A program made the position numbers and the translations under genes. The notes beneath the pieces were generated by a model. It did no database searches. It saw only the letters and a list, made by a program, of their open reading frames with translations, and was not told the origin of the DNA. From Bradysia coprophila (Eukaryota > Arthropoda > Insecta > Diptera > Sciaridae): a stretch of DNA of 64,000 nucleotides. The DNA is taken from positions 5,332,599-5,396,598 of the forward strand of contig NW_023503307.1 in NCBI RefSeq assembly GCF_014529535.1, written 5' to 3'. Within the stretch, counting starts at the first letter, position 1; every line of letters begins with the position of its first letter. Of the stretch, positions 11,001 through 26,000 are shown piece by piece.

Positions 11001-14000
11001 CGTACATTGTCAGTGAGAACTTTTTAACTTCCATTAATTTAACTCAGGTACGTTTTTTTTCTCATAAAGTAATGTAGAACTTGCAAATTATAAGTAACTT
11101 CTCTATATACAACAATGTATGGGAAGTTCAAATCATCCGTTTCACGTCAAGTTATAAGAATAAGCGTAAATCGCAATCTACCTAGTGAATAAACGGAAGA
11201 GTAGAGACATATTTACGCTTGTAAAAAGCACATGTCCTTGCACTGACATCCATACATATCAAGACAGTAAACAAAAATTTTATAGGTTCTTATCATGGTG
11301 TAGAAAAGCCAATTTCTTAAACCAAATAAATTTCATTCAAATAATGTCAAGTATTAGGTTTGTCTATTTTGTCTATAAATCGAGAATCCGAACGAACGGA
11401 TGTGTCGTAGTCTCGATGTTCTATTCCTGTCTTACGTCAAATTGATGGTATGTTTTTGATATAAAAGCTTGTACCATTTTAGTACTTGCTCCATAAAGTA
11501 CTCATGGCAAGTAGGGCATGCGGGTATATCAAGGTTTGCATGTCAGTTTATACACATAGAACCACAATCCATATATAATGCTTCTTAGTTTTTTGATCAC
11601 CGGGGAACACAACATCAATAACAAACGAATACCTTTTATTTTCACGAAATTGATGTCAACTTTAACATAACAAATCGACCGATTTTCACCTAACTTTACA
11701 ATTCATTTCTTCGTTGCTATTCGTGTTGTCACTCTTGGAATGCTGAATTCTCAGTTGTATATCGACCATCACTAACATTCAAAAGTTCCACAAAACTAGT
11801 TACAAACTTCGCACGAAGGACCAGTGCAGTGGAAGGAAAAACAAACTTTAGTATAAGTTTACTTGTTGGATTTGTTTGTTTTTGTTTGCCTTACTAAAAG
11901 TTTTAATAGTTGAATAACACAGAACCTATCCGTATATTCAATCAACTTATCTGAGATCATATTTGTCGCGTTAGATGGACATTTCTATAAATTGTAATCG
12001 GTTCAGTCTGCAGTACGGCTGAGAATAATTTAAAATCGAAGATATGGGTTTTATGGGTGGCTGTTGCGTTTCGAAGACTGACTTTAAAAAAAAAAATCGG
12101 CTCATTTTGTAGGCGTACATCAATGTTTTTGCTCTGAATCACTCTTTTTTCAGTGATTAAAAATAACATGTCTGGATACTCTAACCAAATTTCTTATAAC
12201 AACATTCTACTCGTCTTCCAGTTGCTGGCTACGATAACCATGCAAAGTGTGGCCTGGTTTGGGTACCACATGTGGTGGCATACCGATGTCGTACCTGTGG
12301 AATTTCACCGTGCATGTCAATATGCCGAAATTGTTTCAAAAAGGGAGACCACTCAACGCATGACTTTAACATGTTCCTATCACAAGCGGGCGGCGCTTGT
12401 GATTGCGGAGACACGTCTGTGATGAAAGCAGAAGGATTTTGCAGCGATCATGGTATAAACAATACGTCCAACAAGTCTCCGGTACCGAACGATTTAATGG
12501 CTGTGGCTGAAGCGGTAATGCCTCAGCTGTTGTTGCGATTATTGTATCACTTCCGGGACAGTGATACGGAAGAATCAGCGAAAAGGTGTGATGAATACAT
12601 TGGAATGCTGATGGAACTCAATAATATGGGAGAATTGATGCGGCGTGTTATGACGAAAGCGCTGATCAATTCACAGGTGAGTGTTGTTGGCTCGATGCAC
12701 GAAGAGGAGTGTACTAAGAATAAATTCCATTTCAGTTGTATAAAGAGCTGGTGGAACCGAAAGATACAGACGATGAGAACGTACGTGAGTATATGATTCT
12801 AAGCAAACAAAGATACGACGATGCGGTTCAACGATTTCCAAGGTAATGCCAACATTCTTTGATTGAAAAATTCAATCGTTTCTGACGGAAGAAATTTTTG
12901 GTTGTAGGCCGGACGCTCCGGATGAATATAAACATCTTGCCGCTCTTGGAGAAACCATCAACCATGCGACACTGTTGGAAGAATTCATTTTCTGGACGTT
13001 TAAATTAGAATTTCCTCAAAACATCGTTTGTTTTCTGTTAAACATGATACCGGAACAAGATTACAAGGCAAGTTCGGCTTTAATGAACGGTGTGCCGTCA
13101 TAGATGTTACTAATGTTTCAATTCTCGTTTACAGGAGCACCTAACTAGAACATTTGTAATGCACTACAGCCGGATACCCAGCGTGCTGGAGATGTCCAAG
13201 GATCCGGACACGCTCAGCAACCGGGTCGTTCACATGAGTGTACAATTATTTTCCAACGAAAGCTTGGCATTGAAAATGGTTGAAGAACTGAGTTTATTGC
13301 ATGTCATGGTCATCAGTTTGAAGATGATGATGACGAAAAATCTGATAGAAAATACTCTTCACGGTATGTTGATATTGACTCATCGAATTGATGTCTTTCA
13401 AATATTTAACATCGGTCAGTGGTAATTCATTGAGAAAATTTGCAGATCCATCGAAAAATTTCCATTACGTCATCGACTGTTCGAAGCCGGTTATGAAGGA
13501 CCACTGCTATTGGCCGCTGGTTTCCGATTTCAATAACGTTCTGTCCCACGAATCTGTGGCGCTGGTCTTTTTGCGCAACGATAAACTGGTGGACATGTGG
13601 TTCCAATTCTTGTTCATGCTACAGGGTATGAATGTTAACGAACGAGAAACGGGCACTCACGTTGAATATGAACCGGGGTCATATTATGCCGCATTTTCGT
13701 GCGAACTGGAAGCGAGCGCTTATCCAATGTGGTCGATCATATCCCATTTGAAGGATGCCACGCATACGGATCTGGCCAACAACATACTGAGATTTTGTAT
13801 CAAATATTTGAAGGATTGGCTGAAGGCAATTTTCTTATACCAACCGAGAATCGAACCGGTACGTTGGACGTTACATTTTCGTTAATTGTCCCGACATACA
13901 ACAATTCTGTTTATTTTACAGCGTGAGATGTTGGTGGCGTCTTTTCATTTTCCGCTTCATCGGTATTTGGCAGCATTTACTTGTCAAGCTGTTAAATGCA

Positions 14001-17000
14001 TGGGGATGTCACTCAACAATATTCTTCCATCGACTAATGATCTAACACTGTTAATGATTCATCCGTTGAGAGTACAGGTGAGTCTTGTCATTACTTATTT
14101 GTAACGGTAGGACTTGTGTATTTGGCCAAGTCAGATTAATAGATACCGTACTGACGTTATCTGGTATATACCTCACACCACACGAAGTTATTTGCATGTT
14201 AGAGTTCCTTCGCAGGATGTTTTACTGCATCTGACCTTATTTGACAGTAGGAATACGAAGGAAAAATTTCGAGAAGATCGTACGACCATGGTGTGCGATG
14301 ATACAATCGTCAAGTCATTTTCATGCTTTTCATGTTTTTTTCCCAAACTCCTGTAATTTTCGACTAAAAAGTGATTTAAAAAATGTATTTTGGTGAGACA
14401 TCAAGGTACGGCACACATTGCTTTCTGTTGTTGTTTATCTGTCGTGTCGAGGATGGTATGTTTCCACATGTACGGGAAATATTATCATTTATAGGGAAAC
14501 CATGAATATCGGTTGTTTGAATCTCGAAAATTGTACCACTTGTCCGTTCCATGATTGCTAAATGCGTGTATCGCATCGCATACCATTTTACCAAAAAATA
14601 TTCTGAAAGAAAATGACGGGTTTTTGGAAATATCTTTCACTTCCAAAGTTGCAAATTTGTCTTGTTTTGAACGACAGTCTTTTGGAGACTATACGTCACA
14701 TGATTAACGGACTCAAAAATACAGACTTTCATAATTCCATATTCTTCAGCGACAACTTAAAAAAGAATTTGAGAAAACTTCAATCAGTTCTTACGAAACT
14801 GAAACTCAGTTTTTCCTATCACGATCACTTCTACGACAATATAGCCGAAAGAAAGGGGCAACAGATAAAAGTGGTTCCACAAATTACTAAGGGACAGTCT
14901 AACAACTCCATAGAGTTATACTCGCGAGGTAACATAGTGGCCACACATGTTTAAAAATAACAACGCCTCCGTGTCATCTGTCGTGCAACTCTATGAACGG
15001 TTCCATTGAGTTATTGACATTCACATAAAAAGTGAATTGAATCTTGATTCTACCAATATTTCGCGAATTCATTCATAACCTCACCATTTGTCCTAAAGGC
15101 TTGGACTGTTTAAAAGAAACAGCAACCGTTTGCTTAAAATGTTTTAAAAAAAAGTCAATTTAGTGAAGAATGGAATTATTTCACACTTTTCTTCACTTCC
15201 AATCGAAAAACGTGGCTCAAAAATTCGAAAAATTAAGCAGATTCAAGGTGCCGGACTTCTTAGATTTCAACCTCCGATTTTGATGCATCGATTCGGTGAC
15301 TGCGACAGAAAGACCTCGCTTCGTTGGACCAATGTTAGACTCTTCATCTCTGATTGTATTGCTTATTTTTCTGTCTTAGCACATGATTGGACAGAGCTGG
15401 GCCTATTTGGTAATATTAATTTCCCGATATTGCCAGAATTTGCTCATGGAAAATTTGAACAAATTTTGGAAAATTGAAGAAAAACTTTAGAAAATGGGAA
15501 ATTGGCAGTAGAACTGAGAAAATTCTATTACTTTGATTAGAATTTGAGATCTCGTAGCCAGGTTTTCTCCCATTTCAGTACCTGTGATACTTTGATCACA
15601 TCGTAAATAAATCACAAAATACATAGTCATAGGGACACTAAGAAAATTCTATTTTAACAAACTGAATTCGAGTTGCATTTGTTCTAAAATATTTCGTTAA
15701 TTTCAATATAACAGCAGGTACATATGTACCTATGTACCTATGTAGGTATCATAATTAGTAATCGCATAAAAGTCATTACTTAATACCTTTTTTGCCGCAG
15801 CCTACCATAAATAAAATGTTGACTTTTCCTGCTTTCCGTATTCATTCTAAACTCATGTACAAAGATACAATTCTCAACTGCATAAACTATCAATTTTCTC
15901 CACTTCATTAATTCAGTAAGTTTCTGTCTATTTCATTGTCGATATATCGATTCGTGGCTGTCTTCAATAACTGACGGCTGATTATTTAATATGCTAATAG
16001 CATATTGTCGTCCAGAAATATCACTCTCATTATTGTCATGTACTGTGCATACAATATATACTTGCATTGGTGCAGATGTTACATTTCCCTAACTGCTAAC
16101 CTTTATTTTATAATAATTTTCAATTCCAATTTGGTAGACCAGAAATGTGAATTACTATAATTACTATCCCCCGGTATAATATTTAAACCATAAAAGGAAA
16201 TGATACTCTTACAAGCAAACAATTGAACGGTTTATTTGAAAGAAAAGTAGAAGATTTTGCCCTAAACTTAACTGATCAAATTAAAATCTGATTGACGTTA
16301 AACAAACCTTTGCGAAATTTCGGATTCAAAATTCTTTGATCAATTCCGCCAGTTCTGCTCAGTTCTCATCCCGTTCTGCTGGTGATATAAATGTAAAAAT
16401 ATTTTTTCTGTATGCGCAACCGCAGACACATTTATTGAAATTCATTGTATTCGAAAGTGGTATCAACATGAGCGATGTAAAATCTCTTATCAAGTCATCC
16501 GTATGCGACAACACTAAACTATTTTATAATAGAAAAAGAATTGAGTTTTTGATTCTTAAATTTATCTAACTTCTACATCGGCAACTGATGGTTGTGGTAT
16601 GTCAATATGTGGAGAGTAATCATAAGTTATCAATTTCGGAGCAACAAAGCCACCATACATACTGAGCCCCTTGTGATAGATTCCAGCTCCTGAAAAATAA
16701 AATCAAAGCGTCAACACATTAGACTCGAGTGAGTTGAAATATTTGAGCAAAAAACAAATTACCAGATATAGGACACGGTGGTATGGATATGACGTCTTGA
16801 GCGTCCAAATATGGTATTGTCGTTTGGGCCGCATCAGCGTCCATATCCGTATGTGTGAAGTCGATGTATTGATTTGTCGTCGAATCAGGTTTCGATTTCA
16901 CTCTGCTATTTGTTGGCACATCTGGACGATTGAGCACGATTTCGGTTCTAATGAAAGAGTTTGATGTATTTTAGAATGCGTTTCAACAATTATGACCGTT

Positions 17001-20000
17001 ATCGTTATACCTCTTCTCGGTACTTTGAACTGTGTTGTCATTCGAGATCCATACACTGGTTGTGTGTGGATCCATCAGTAGACCAGATACAAAATCGACT
17101 TCTGTAATTCTGATTTCCAAATTCAAATGAGTTCCAACTTTGCGGAACCGAATTCCAGTTACAACGTGACTGGATGGTGCTATTAAATCATCCAAATCAA
17201 TGGATCGTTTGTCCCACGTAAGTGTGTGATAGTCGACGCCATTCTTTATGCCTTTATCAAGTATTTTGTAATCGGACATTGGTTTCCACTGTAGCGTCGA
17301 CGTATTGATACTTCCTCTTGGTCCCAGTTCTCCTTCTTGGATTTGCAGATGAATGATGCGATTGAATTTCCGGAAACGGAGTCCAGTGATAACTCTGAAA
17401 AATTCATTCCGGTGTGAGAAAAGTTTCTTTTTCGCTTTTGATATCTGATCGATGCTCTTACCGGTTTGCTGTGACATTTGATACAGTTTCTCTTAGATTG
17501 AAAAATCTGTCGGATTTGGAGCTCTGCTCATCACAAACGCAGAAACAATAACTGCAATGCCAGAATAGCCAGCGCCACCATGAATCCACCTTTGTTGTAC
17601 CACGTGAACAGCTTCCTTTCTTGCCAAGAATTCGTCCATTCTCATATTCTATGTACTCATATCTTCGCATGCTTGACTGTTTCTGTTATAAGAAAAATCA
17701 ATGTCAGTACGACCCGTCTTAAATTTGAATTAACTGCGAACAACAAACTTACCGCTGGACAAACCCACATGTCCGCGTCAACAAATTGACAATTCAGCAA
17801 TTTTCCCGTACATTTCGGTTGTCTCGAACAGAACATATCCTTGTAGCATCCCATATTCTCAGCGAATTGATAGGCTGCACAGTTTTCTCGGCACGTTCCG
17901 TCATTGTTCATATCCACTTCGTTCTCGATGTATCCTTGCAACAGACGTGTCACTGTCTCGTATGTTTCATGCTCAACATGATGCGCAGGATCGCACCGCC
18001 ATACATGACGATCAGCCCGTTCCATCACCTTTTTCAGCAGGATTTGTGTTTTCTGTGTTCGTTCGGTGAATCGTTCTCGCATCAGTATTGACTCTCGTGA
18101 ATAGTTACCTAAATATTCGTTAGATTCATTGTTAAACCTGCTGTTAATGTGAGAAAATGGCGTGATGGTCATTACCTTTCCCTAAACTCTTCAATAACAT
18201 CCACGAGAATTGCATCATTGCGTAACCCTTTAATTCGGTTATCGAAATGGCAGAGTACAACTGATAGAGTACCTGCTGTGCGGATTGTCGAGTTGAGCAT
18301 ACTTGCGAAGATGCTTCCTGAAAACGATGGAAAACAATGTCAGTTAAAGTAGTTGACCCAACTGGAATATTTTCGCTTTCTATATCATTGAAAGTGTTCA
18401 CTTATCTAGACCCCAATGAACCTTTATCTACTCACCAGCATCGCTTTATAGTACAACCCTTGCTTAACCATAATATTTTCAATTTCATCCAACGTCTCAT
18501 TAATCGGCCAGCTTTTATCAAAAAGTACTGTTTCGGCGAAATCATTCAGTCCCAGGTAATTATCCTCAACATTCTGTGACAGCATTAGCCGATATGCTTC
18601 AAATAAATTATTCAATATGATGAGGCTCGGCTGTAAACTCTTCCATTCGAAGATTTTCTCCAGCACAATAAAATCGTTCACCGATTGTTGCGACGTTAAT
18701 TTGTCCTGCACGAATTGTCGATGGTTGTTGATGATTTGTGACAAAGCCTGCACATGATCGACACCATTTTCGATTATGCTCCAGCAGTTTTCCTCCAACG
18801 CTAAGTGCTCGTTCCGAATAACATCGATTTGGATACCTTGTCCATGTACACTCGCGTAACACGTTAAGGCCAGCCACAGAATTTTGTAAAATAAATTCAT
18901 TTTTTGGTGGTGTGGGGATCACTTAGTCTTTGTACATTTCCACACTTTCAGTTCAATTTATTTAAACCAACAAAAATATATTTTCTTGCTCAAAGTCTAT
19001 AAAACTGGTGTTCTGTTCAACATAAACGCTTTTATTAATAAAAAGATTCGCCGACAAAATAACAATCACGTCGTTTAGTTCACTGAATTGTTATTACGAT
19101 TTTCACACTTACGAATGTGTGACGCACATTCTACTTTTTGTGGAGAGAATTCATCAGTCAGACATTGGTCACAGAAATCGGAAAATCAGATAAAATGCGG
19201 GTGCATAATTGAAAATTGAAAAACAGGAAGTGAGAATGACTGAACCGATAGTTACCGGAGAAATGACGCGAGTCAGATTAAATGTTTCCTTTCTTCACTT
19301 TTCGGAAGGTCAAACTATATTTTTAATCAATCACCTGCACACCCATCGAGTATGAAAAGAATGTCGTGTTCAAGTTTGTTCTCACCGCGACGGCAGCAAC
19401 AAGTGTTTATTACGAAAACAAATAAATAAACAAAGCAAAAAATGCGAAACCGAACTGAAGTTTATGTCCCGCCTCACATTATATACTGTTACATTCGAAA
19501 ATGCAAGTTTGCTTAATTTGATAAAATTATATGGTGCGGTTGGTTTTTAATTACATCCACACGGGCATTAATTGGCAGGTATTCGATAGATGATTACAAT
19601 CATTTTAATTCGTCATTACACGAGAGTGTTTCTGCTTCTATTCGTTCATTTCGTTGCTCAACTGCATTTAATTGCTTCATCGAACTTCCTAGTTGGAAAC
19701 AAAATACGCTTTTTAACATGAATATTAAAATATAGTTTCCATTATGCGCTTTGTGAAAGAGAAAAACCATTTTTAGCTTCTAATGTTGAACAGAATAAAC
19801 TTGAAATTGTCTCATATATAATTTAGAGGCTATTAACACACATTTTCCTCGGTTAAGGTTCAACTATAGTCAATGAACTGTTCGTTAAAGGGTGATTAAA
19901 ACACACTTAATGTTGAACACAGTTGAAGGTAACAATTTCTTCCAGAAGATTAAGCTTGAAAACAGGTTTAGATCATACGTTTAGATCGTTGAAACACTGA

Positions 20001-23000
20001 ACCAATTTGTTTGAATTGTAAACAATTTCTGTGATGAGTATTATGCTTTCGTTCAGAGTCAGCACTTGAAACACATTTTTTTTGGGCCGATTGTCAATAA
20101 TGTATAGTTAACGACATTGCCAATTTTGTTTGATTATACAAAGTAAAGTAGAAAAAAAAATGGAATACCTCGACAATACCTTCTGTGAATTGTGAATGAA
20201 ATTAGACCGCATGGTTTAGTAACCGAACTGAATTTCAATATTCAATTTGCGACAAAGTTTGAATTAATGTTTGCCGTTTCTCAGAAAAGCGAAAATGTGT
20301 GTCAACACAATGTTTCCATAATATTTTTTTTTTATTAAAAAGCGAAAAACGACAGACAACTTTTACCCCAGCCGCACAATTTTTGCGACATCACAACAAA
20401 TTTCGTTATTATTTTTGTTTCTTTTAATCAGACGAACCGTCAATGTGTTTTTGGTCTGGTTATCTCATAATGTTGGGTTTTTTTTGGCTCAGTTTCTTGC
20501 CGTTCTTTTTTTTTTCTTCATTCCTTCTAATCAAATATTTGAAAAATTAATTTTTGTGTCGTTAATAAGCGAAGAAAAAACACAATTTTGAAAACAGAAG
20601 CAAACAATTTTTGTCACAATGCGCCGTGGCGTAAGATTGGTGGATTTCATGCGAAATTTATTATTATGTTATGCAGGAAATGGATGTTAGCAAGCACGGC
20701 CCGAAACGTGTTTCATTGGTTTGACACGCTAATTTCTAATTTTTTGCTGTTGTTGTTGTTGTGACTTTGAACACTGATTTATCTACAATTTCGATCCATA
20801 GAATCGTTCGATATTCTAAATTGATTACGTAAAATCGTTGTTGTAATCAGAGTCTAACTGACACCACACAGTTTATAAACTAGCACAAAACAAATGGTCA
20901 AATGATTTACTTATTGGTCGAATAGCAATTTAAATCAAATTCAATGAAAAAGCGCATTTTGTTCAACTCTAACAGAAAATGAATTGGAACTGTTGTAGCG
21001 ATTAAATGAGAGAGATATTTTAACAGGATTAACCTTCACACTGCTTTTATTACATTTCAGTTTTGAAATCGCTTTTCCATGTATTTTATACGTCGTGTAT
21101 ACGAATCTCGCGAAATAATTTTTTTGTTCAACTAAAATTTTATTCCGTGCATCCAACTCACTGTCGCTTGACTACTTCTTTCAACTGATTAAAACTGAAT
21201 AAAGAACTTGTGTTTACTGTGCTGTTGGTGGTGGAGAGAACTGAGAGGCAAATATAATTTGTTGTGACCGAACAAAATGAGTATACACTCGGCCGATGAT
21301 ACCAGTACAAACGATGTGCTTCAGTTTGATTGGTTAAGTGTTTTTGAATGGAATCCAATGCCCACACAACGTTTTTCTTTTCGAACACATTGTTTTTGAG
21401 CTCACAAATTGAATGTCGTTGTCATCAGCATCGTTTTATGTTCGCAGCGGGTACTATTCTTTGAATTCTCGTTTTGTTGCTCTCTGTTTATAATGTATAC
21501 CTAACGTCGAAATAACAAAAATGAATTTGGAAAAAAATATCCAACTGAATGACGGCATGTAACGTATACGTACACACTCATACACTTCTTGTTTATTTAT
21601 TCGTAAATGCGTGTACATTTCAATTTGATTTTTTTTCTTCTTCAATTGAACTCGTCCGAACATCGAGTTTCCTGTGTCATATTACTCTTGCAATGGACAC
21701 CTGCATCATTTAACACAAAAAGTTTGTTTTTTTATCGTACATTTCAATCCCGCCCCGATTATGTGTACGGTTCCGAAAATTTGCAATTTTCCCTGCGTGG
21801 AGAATTTTTTTGTTGATTACGTTTTCGGAATTCCAGTCGTAGGATGTGTGGATTGTATTCCCATTGATAACAGCAATATCAACGGAATCGAGTATGCTAA
21901 ATTATCCGGTCGACGGGATGTTATGGAATTTTGTTATGGCAATAATGTCGAATGTGGTGGAATCTATAAACACGCATTTGTAATTGATCGGTTTCACAAC
22001 AAGTGGCTTCATAATCGGACATTCTTTCATTGAATTCCTGAGATGTTTTTTTTTGTTTGTTTCTTCTTTTAATTTAATTCAAATAAATACTTGTTGAGTC
22101 TTGTCAAGTCGACATCGATTTTATGCTGCATGTGCACTATTGCTGCAGTTAGTTGAGAAATTCCAAACAAATGTTATGTTTATACAATGTTTCACATTCT
22201 GTTCAATTGCTTTTATCGGATGATAGCCTTTTTTGTTGGCTTCCATTCACTTGTCAAATCCATCAACGACGTTCCAAATTTTTTAATCCTTTTGATAAAG
22301 TCTTGACGATTTTGATATATGGGTTCAATGGGTTTTAACGATTGCATTAAAGCTTATTTGAAAAAATCGAAAATTCACTGCTCGATCGTACTTATGACAC
22401 ATAGTTTGTGTGAGGGCATAACAAAATAGAAATAGGAAAACTTTATGACTACTTACAGACAACGTCATGAATATTCCGTGACATCAAAACAAACAAATTA
22501 TTTACCTCTAAACTATCAGCAATTTGATAGAGCACTCCACTGTTCCCAATCGAAGCCAGATCCGGCGATCCAATAATCAACAAATGCAATCTATCGAGCA
22601 ATCCCTGAATGGCCAAATTGTTCGGTGCAACTGTCCATTCCGCAAAACTATCCAAAGTTGTGGGCTCGACGTCGTCATGCATTGCAAACTTATTCATTAG
22701 AGTATGCTGAATGGAAATGCTGTTCATTAGATCACTTAGATCCTTCAATCCCAGCTGCAGTTGTGTGTTCATTTGAACCCGTTCGGTTATAGATTCAATG
22801 GTCCAGTGGGCTACATTTACGGTCTGAAAGTGTTGAAATTGACGGGTTTTATATTTTGCATTGATCGTATACAGACGGTTCGGTTGGCATTGTCACCGCG
22901 ATGTTACATTGAAATTGAAGGAAACAAGAACCGAATAGTGAAAAAAAAGAAAGAAAAAGAATTAGTGAGTCAATAACCTTCCGAAACCGCTCCAGTGACT

Positions 23001-26000
23001 CATTTCGCATTCGCGAGAAAAACTCAGCGGGCAAACATATATATCTCATCAAAACCATTTACCATATTGAAACTAATAAAACCGTACAAACAATCATGTA
23101 ATGTGCGATCATGCTGTCTGAATTCCGTATAATGGACAACACTTTTTTAATACTTCATGAGTGGTGCATGACACATTTCAATTCTTCGAAATTAATTGTA
23201 ATAAATAAAAACAAAAAATTTACCTTGTCTTCGACCAAAGCAATTTGTCGCGATAAATCGGTCATTCGAGTTAAAATTTTCTTCTGTTTTTGCTTCAAAA
23301 ACGGCACCTCCACCTCATTCACTAAATTCGTCTGTTCGACAAAGTGCCACGTTTCCAAAACGCTGGACGCTACTTCTTTTCCCAGGCGGATGACATCGAT
23401 AACATCTTCTATGATGGCGGTCGATGGTTTCGCCGATAGTAGCACAGTCAGTGCGACTAGGCGAATTAACCATTTTTGTGGATACATTTTTGGTGCTGGG
23501 TGGCTGGGAACGGTTCAATTAGCTTCAGTTCCAGTCTTAGATCATTGATTTCATGTTTTCTGTGTTTTTGGTTTCTTCAGTCGCGTCGTTACAACCTATA
23601 ATCAAAATTTATTTAATAAGCTGAAAGACAAAGAGCGTGGCGTTAGATCATAACGATGCTTCGTCATCTCAGTTTAAATTGAATATCATCGCACAATTCT
23701 AACGACTTTAATGGGATCATTGCAATTTGTTGAGACAATTGTAAATGCCTTCCAAACAACAGACACAATCTTTTATTGTTAGACACGGAAACACACTTTT
23801 TTCCTTCAATGTTTCTGTTGTTCCTTAATACGATTAGATTAATCGCGAACTGCGTAGGCGTCATTACCATGTGAACGATCAAGAATTATATTCTCGAAAA
23901 ACATTTAAATTTAAACATGATAAGCGGGACATCATCGCACATATATCAACTTAAACTATATTAATACCAGTTGGTGTTGTTTGTTGTTTGATCATGGAAC
24001 ACAAATTTGTTTGATATAATAGCTGCACAAAGACAGGCGATTCGAATGACGGAAAACTGTTGTCTGGTTTATATGATGCACTTTTGACGGCCGTTATGCT
24101 ATTTTTTTGTCTCAAGTAAACAGAAGCGACTGAAAGTCTTTCAATTTCTTAGCACATCAATAAGACTTAATTTAGAATACTCAGCCGATTTCGCCCATTT
24201 TAAAATTGGTTCAATCCGACGATAATCTCCGTGTATAATACTACCTGTATGTACAGGTACGATTGTATATCGAATTTGTGTAATAAGCTATCAGATGTAA
24301 CGTAAACAACACATTGCACTGTTCAAATTGGATTAATACAGAAACTAGAGTGGCAAAAACATATAATTAATTGAATGATACGATGACTCATGACATAAAA
24401 GTCATCAGAGGACGGATATACATACACAACCCGTTCACAATTTTGTGTGAATTGAATAAAAATCAACAAAAATCTTCGACCAAAAACAAATTGAATTACT
24501 CTTAAGCCTCTCAGGTAGATAATATACTTATAACTCACGGTTTTAAACATCCAAAATTTCAAGATGATCAGCACAAAAATATTGTTAAAACTATGTCGTT
24601 TCACGAATATTGAGTAAAAACTGTTTTTGCTTGTGCGTTAACGAACCGACGACTAAACATAAACAGTTGTTCAGTGAATTTTGGAATGGATATTAAGTGG
24701 AGGTCTGTCTCTCTTTGTGTTAAAAGCGTTAATACACATTCACATTATAACTTATAATAAATTGCCATAGATGTATTCAAAACCGTAGACTAGTTTCTGT
24801 ATAATGAAAATTTGACTTTGTTTGAAATGGAATTGCCGGCTACAGGGTATGAACACTTGTGGCAGTTGAAAGTTGTAACTTTAAATATTGGGCGTTTGAT
24901 TTCAAGTGACAGTCATGCACTTTAGTAACAACATCTATATACTAGAGACGTTCAGGGATTGAAACAAACAGTCAGAATAATATGTAAAAAATCCCCCAAA
25001 TAAATGCGTGCCTCATGATTGTTTATAAAGTTATTTTAATACAAAAACAATTACAGAACAACGATGAAATGTGTAGCCAACAAAGCATGTCTCTGTTTTC
25101 TGATATTGCTTTATGTCTATGGATGTTATGCATTAGATCTGTAAAGTTAATGGAAGGGTTTATTCGATGCAGTTGTTTATGTAAATGTTAATTACAGATG
25201 AATAATCATTTCTCTCTCTCTCTCTGTCTCTCTCGATTTCTAATTAAAATTGATTCTGATAGTGTACAATTGCATTGACGGTAATGACCTAAAGTTGTAA
25301 CTGGTCGTTGGAAATATTTTTATTAAATTTACTAAATTCAAAACTGCTATTCGACTATTCGTACGACCACAACAATTTTAAAATCTAATTTGCACAAATG
25401 ACTTAAGCAAATGAAAATCGTTAGTTTTGTTAATGTTTTTCTTCCACTATAACGGGTTCAACGATTTATGTTTTGTTATCAATAGTTTCCGCCGAAATAC
25501 TTCTGTATCTGAATTTGTTTGAATATCTAGTTACAATCAATTTGATTTAATGACTTCCCATCGCAACATTTAACGTTCATGTGATAGTTCTTCGTTGTAT
25601 CGCTGTTTCATTGTATTTGATGGTGGTAGACGATGAGCAGCCAGCATGTTAAACGATGTTCTATGTTGTAGGCTTAATTGAAATTAAGGGAATGACAATT
25701 TATGGAAAAAGGGTAGGTTAAGCAGCACATGTTAGAATTATGGACATTTAAATTAAAGATTTTATCAATCAAAGTGAATCCGTCACTACAAACCCTTACT
25801 TCCTCGATGGTTTAATGTTAATCTCACCAATGAATTGTTCGTTAAAATAAAACAAAAATCCATGTCGTTGAAAGACCTAGAGCTGTGCGTGGCCGGACAA
25901 CTTTCACGAAATTATTTTCCTCTTCCCCGATGTCTCCGCTGCCAGATTCATCAATATATGATGTGGGAAACGTTAATACCATTCAGACACTGCGTTGTTT

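Noticed and set aside
12229..12414. Minus-strand frame opposite the UBR box
   Set aside because: Shadow of the UBR3 exon, which has full family similarity on the plus strand.
14613..15477. Possible extra UBR3 exons or separate gene in intron 7
   Set aside because: The exons ending at 14077 and starting at 26926 join in phase and match family continuity, and the frames have no recognisable homology.
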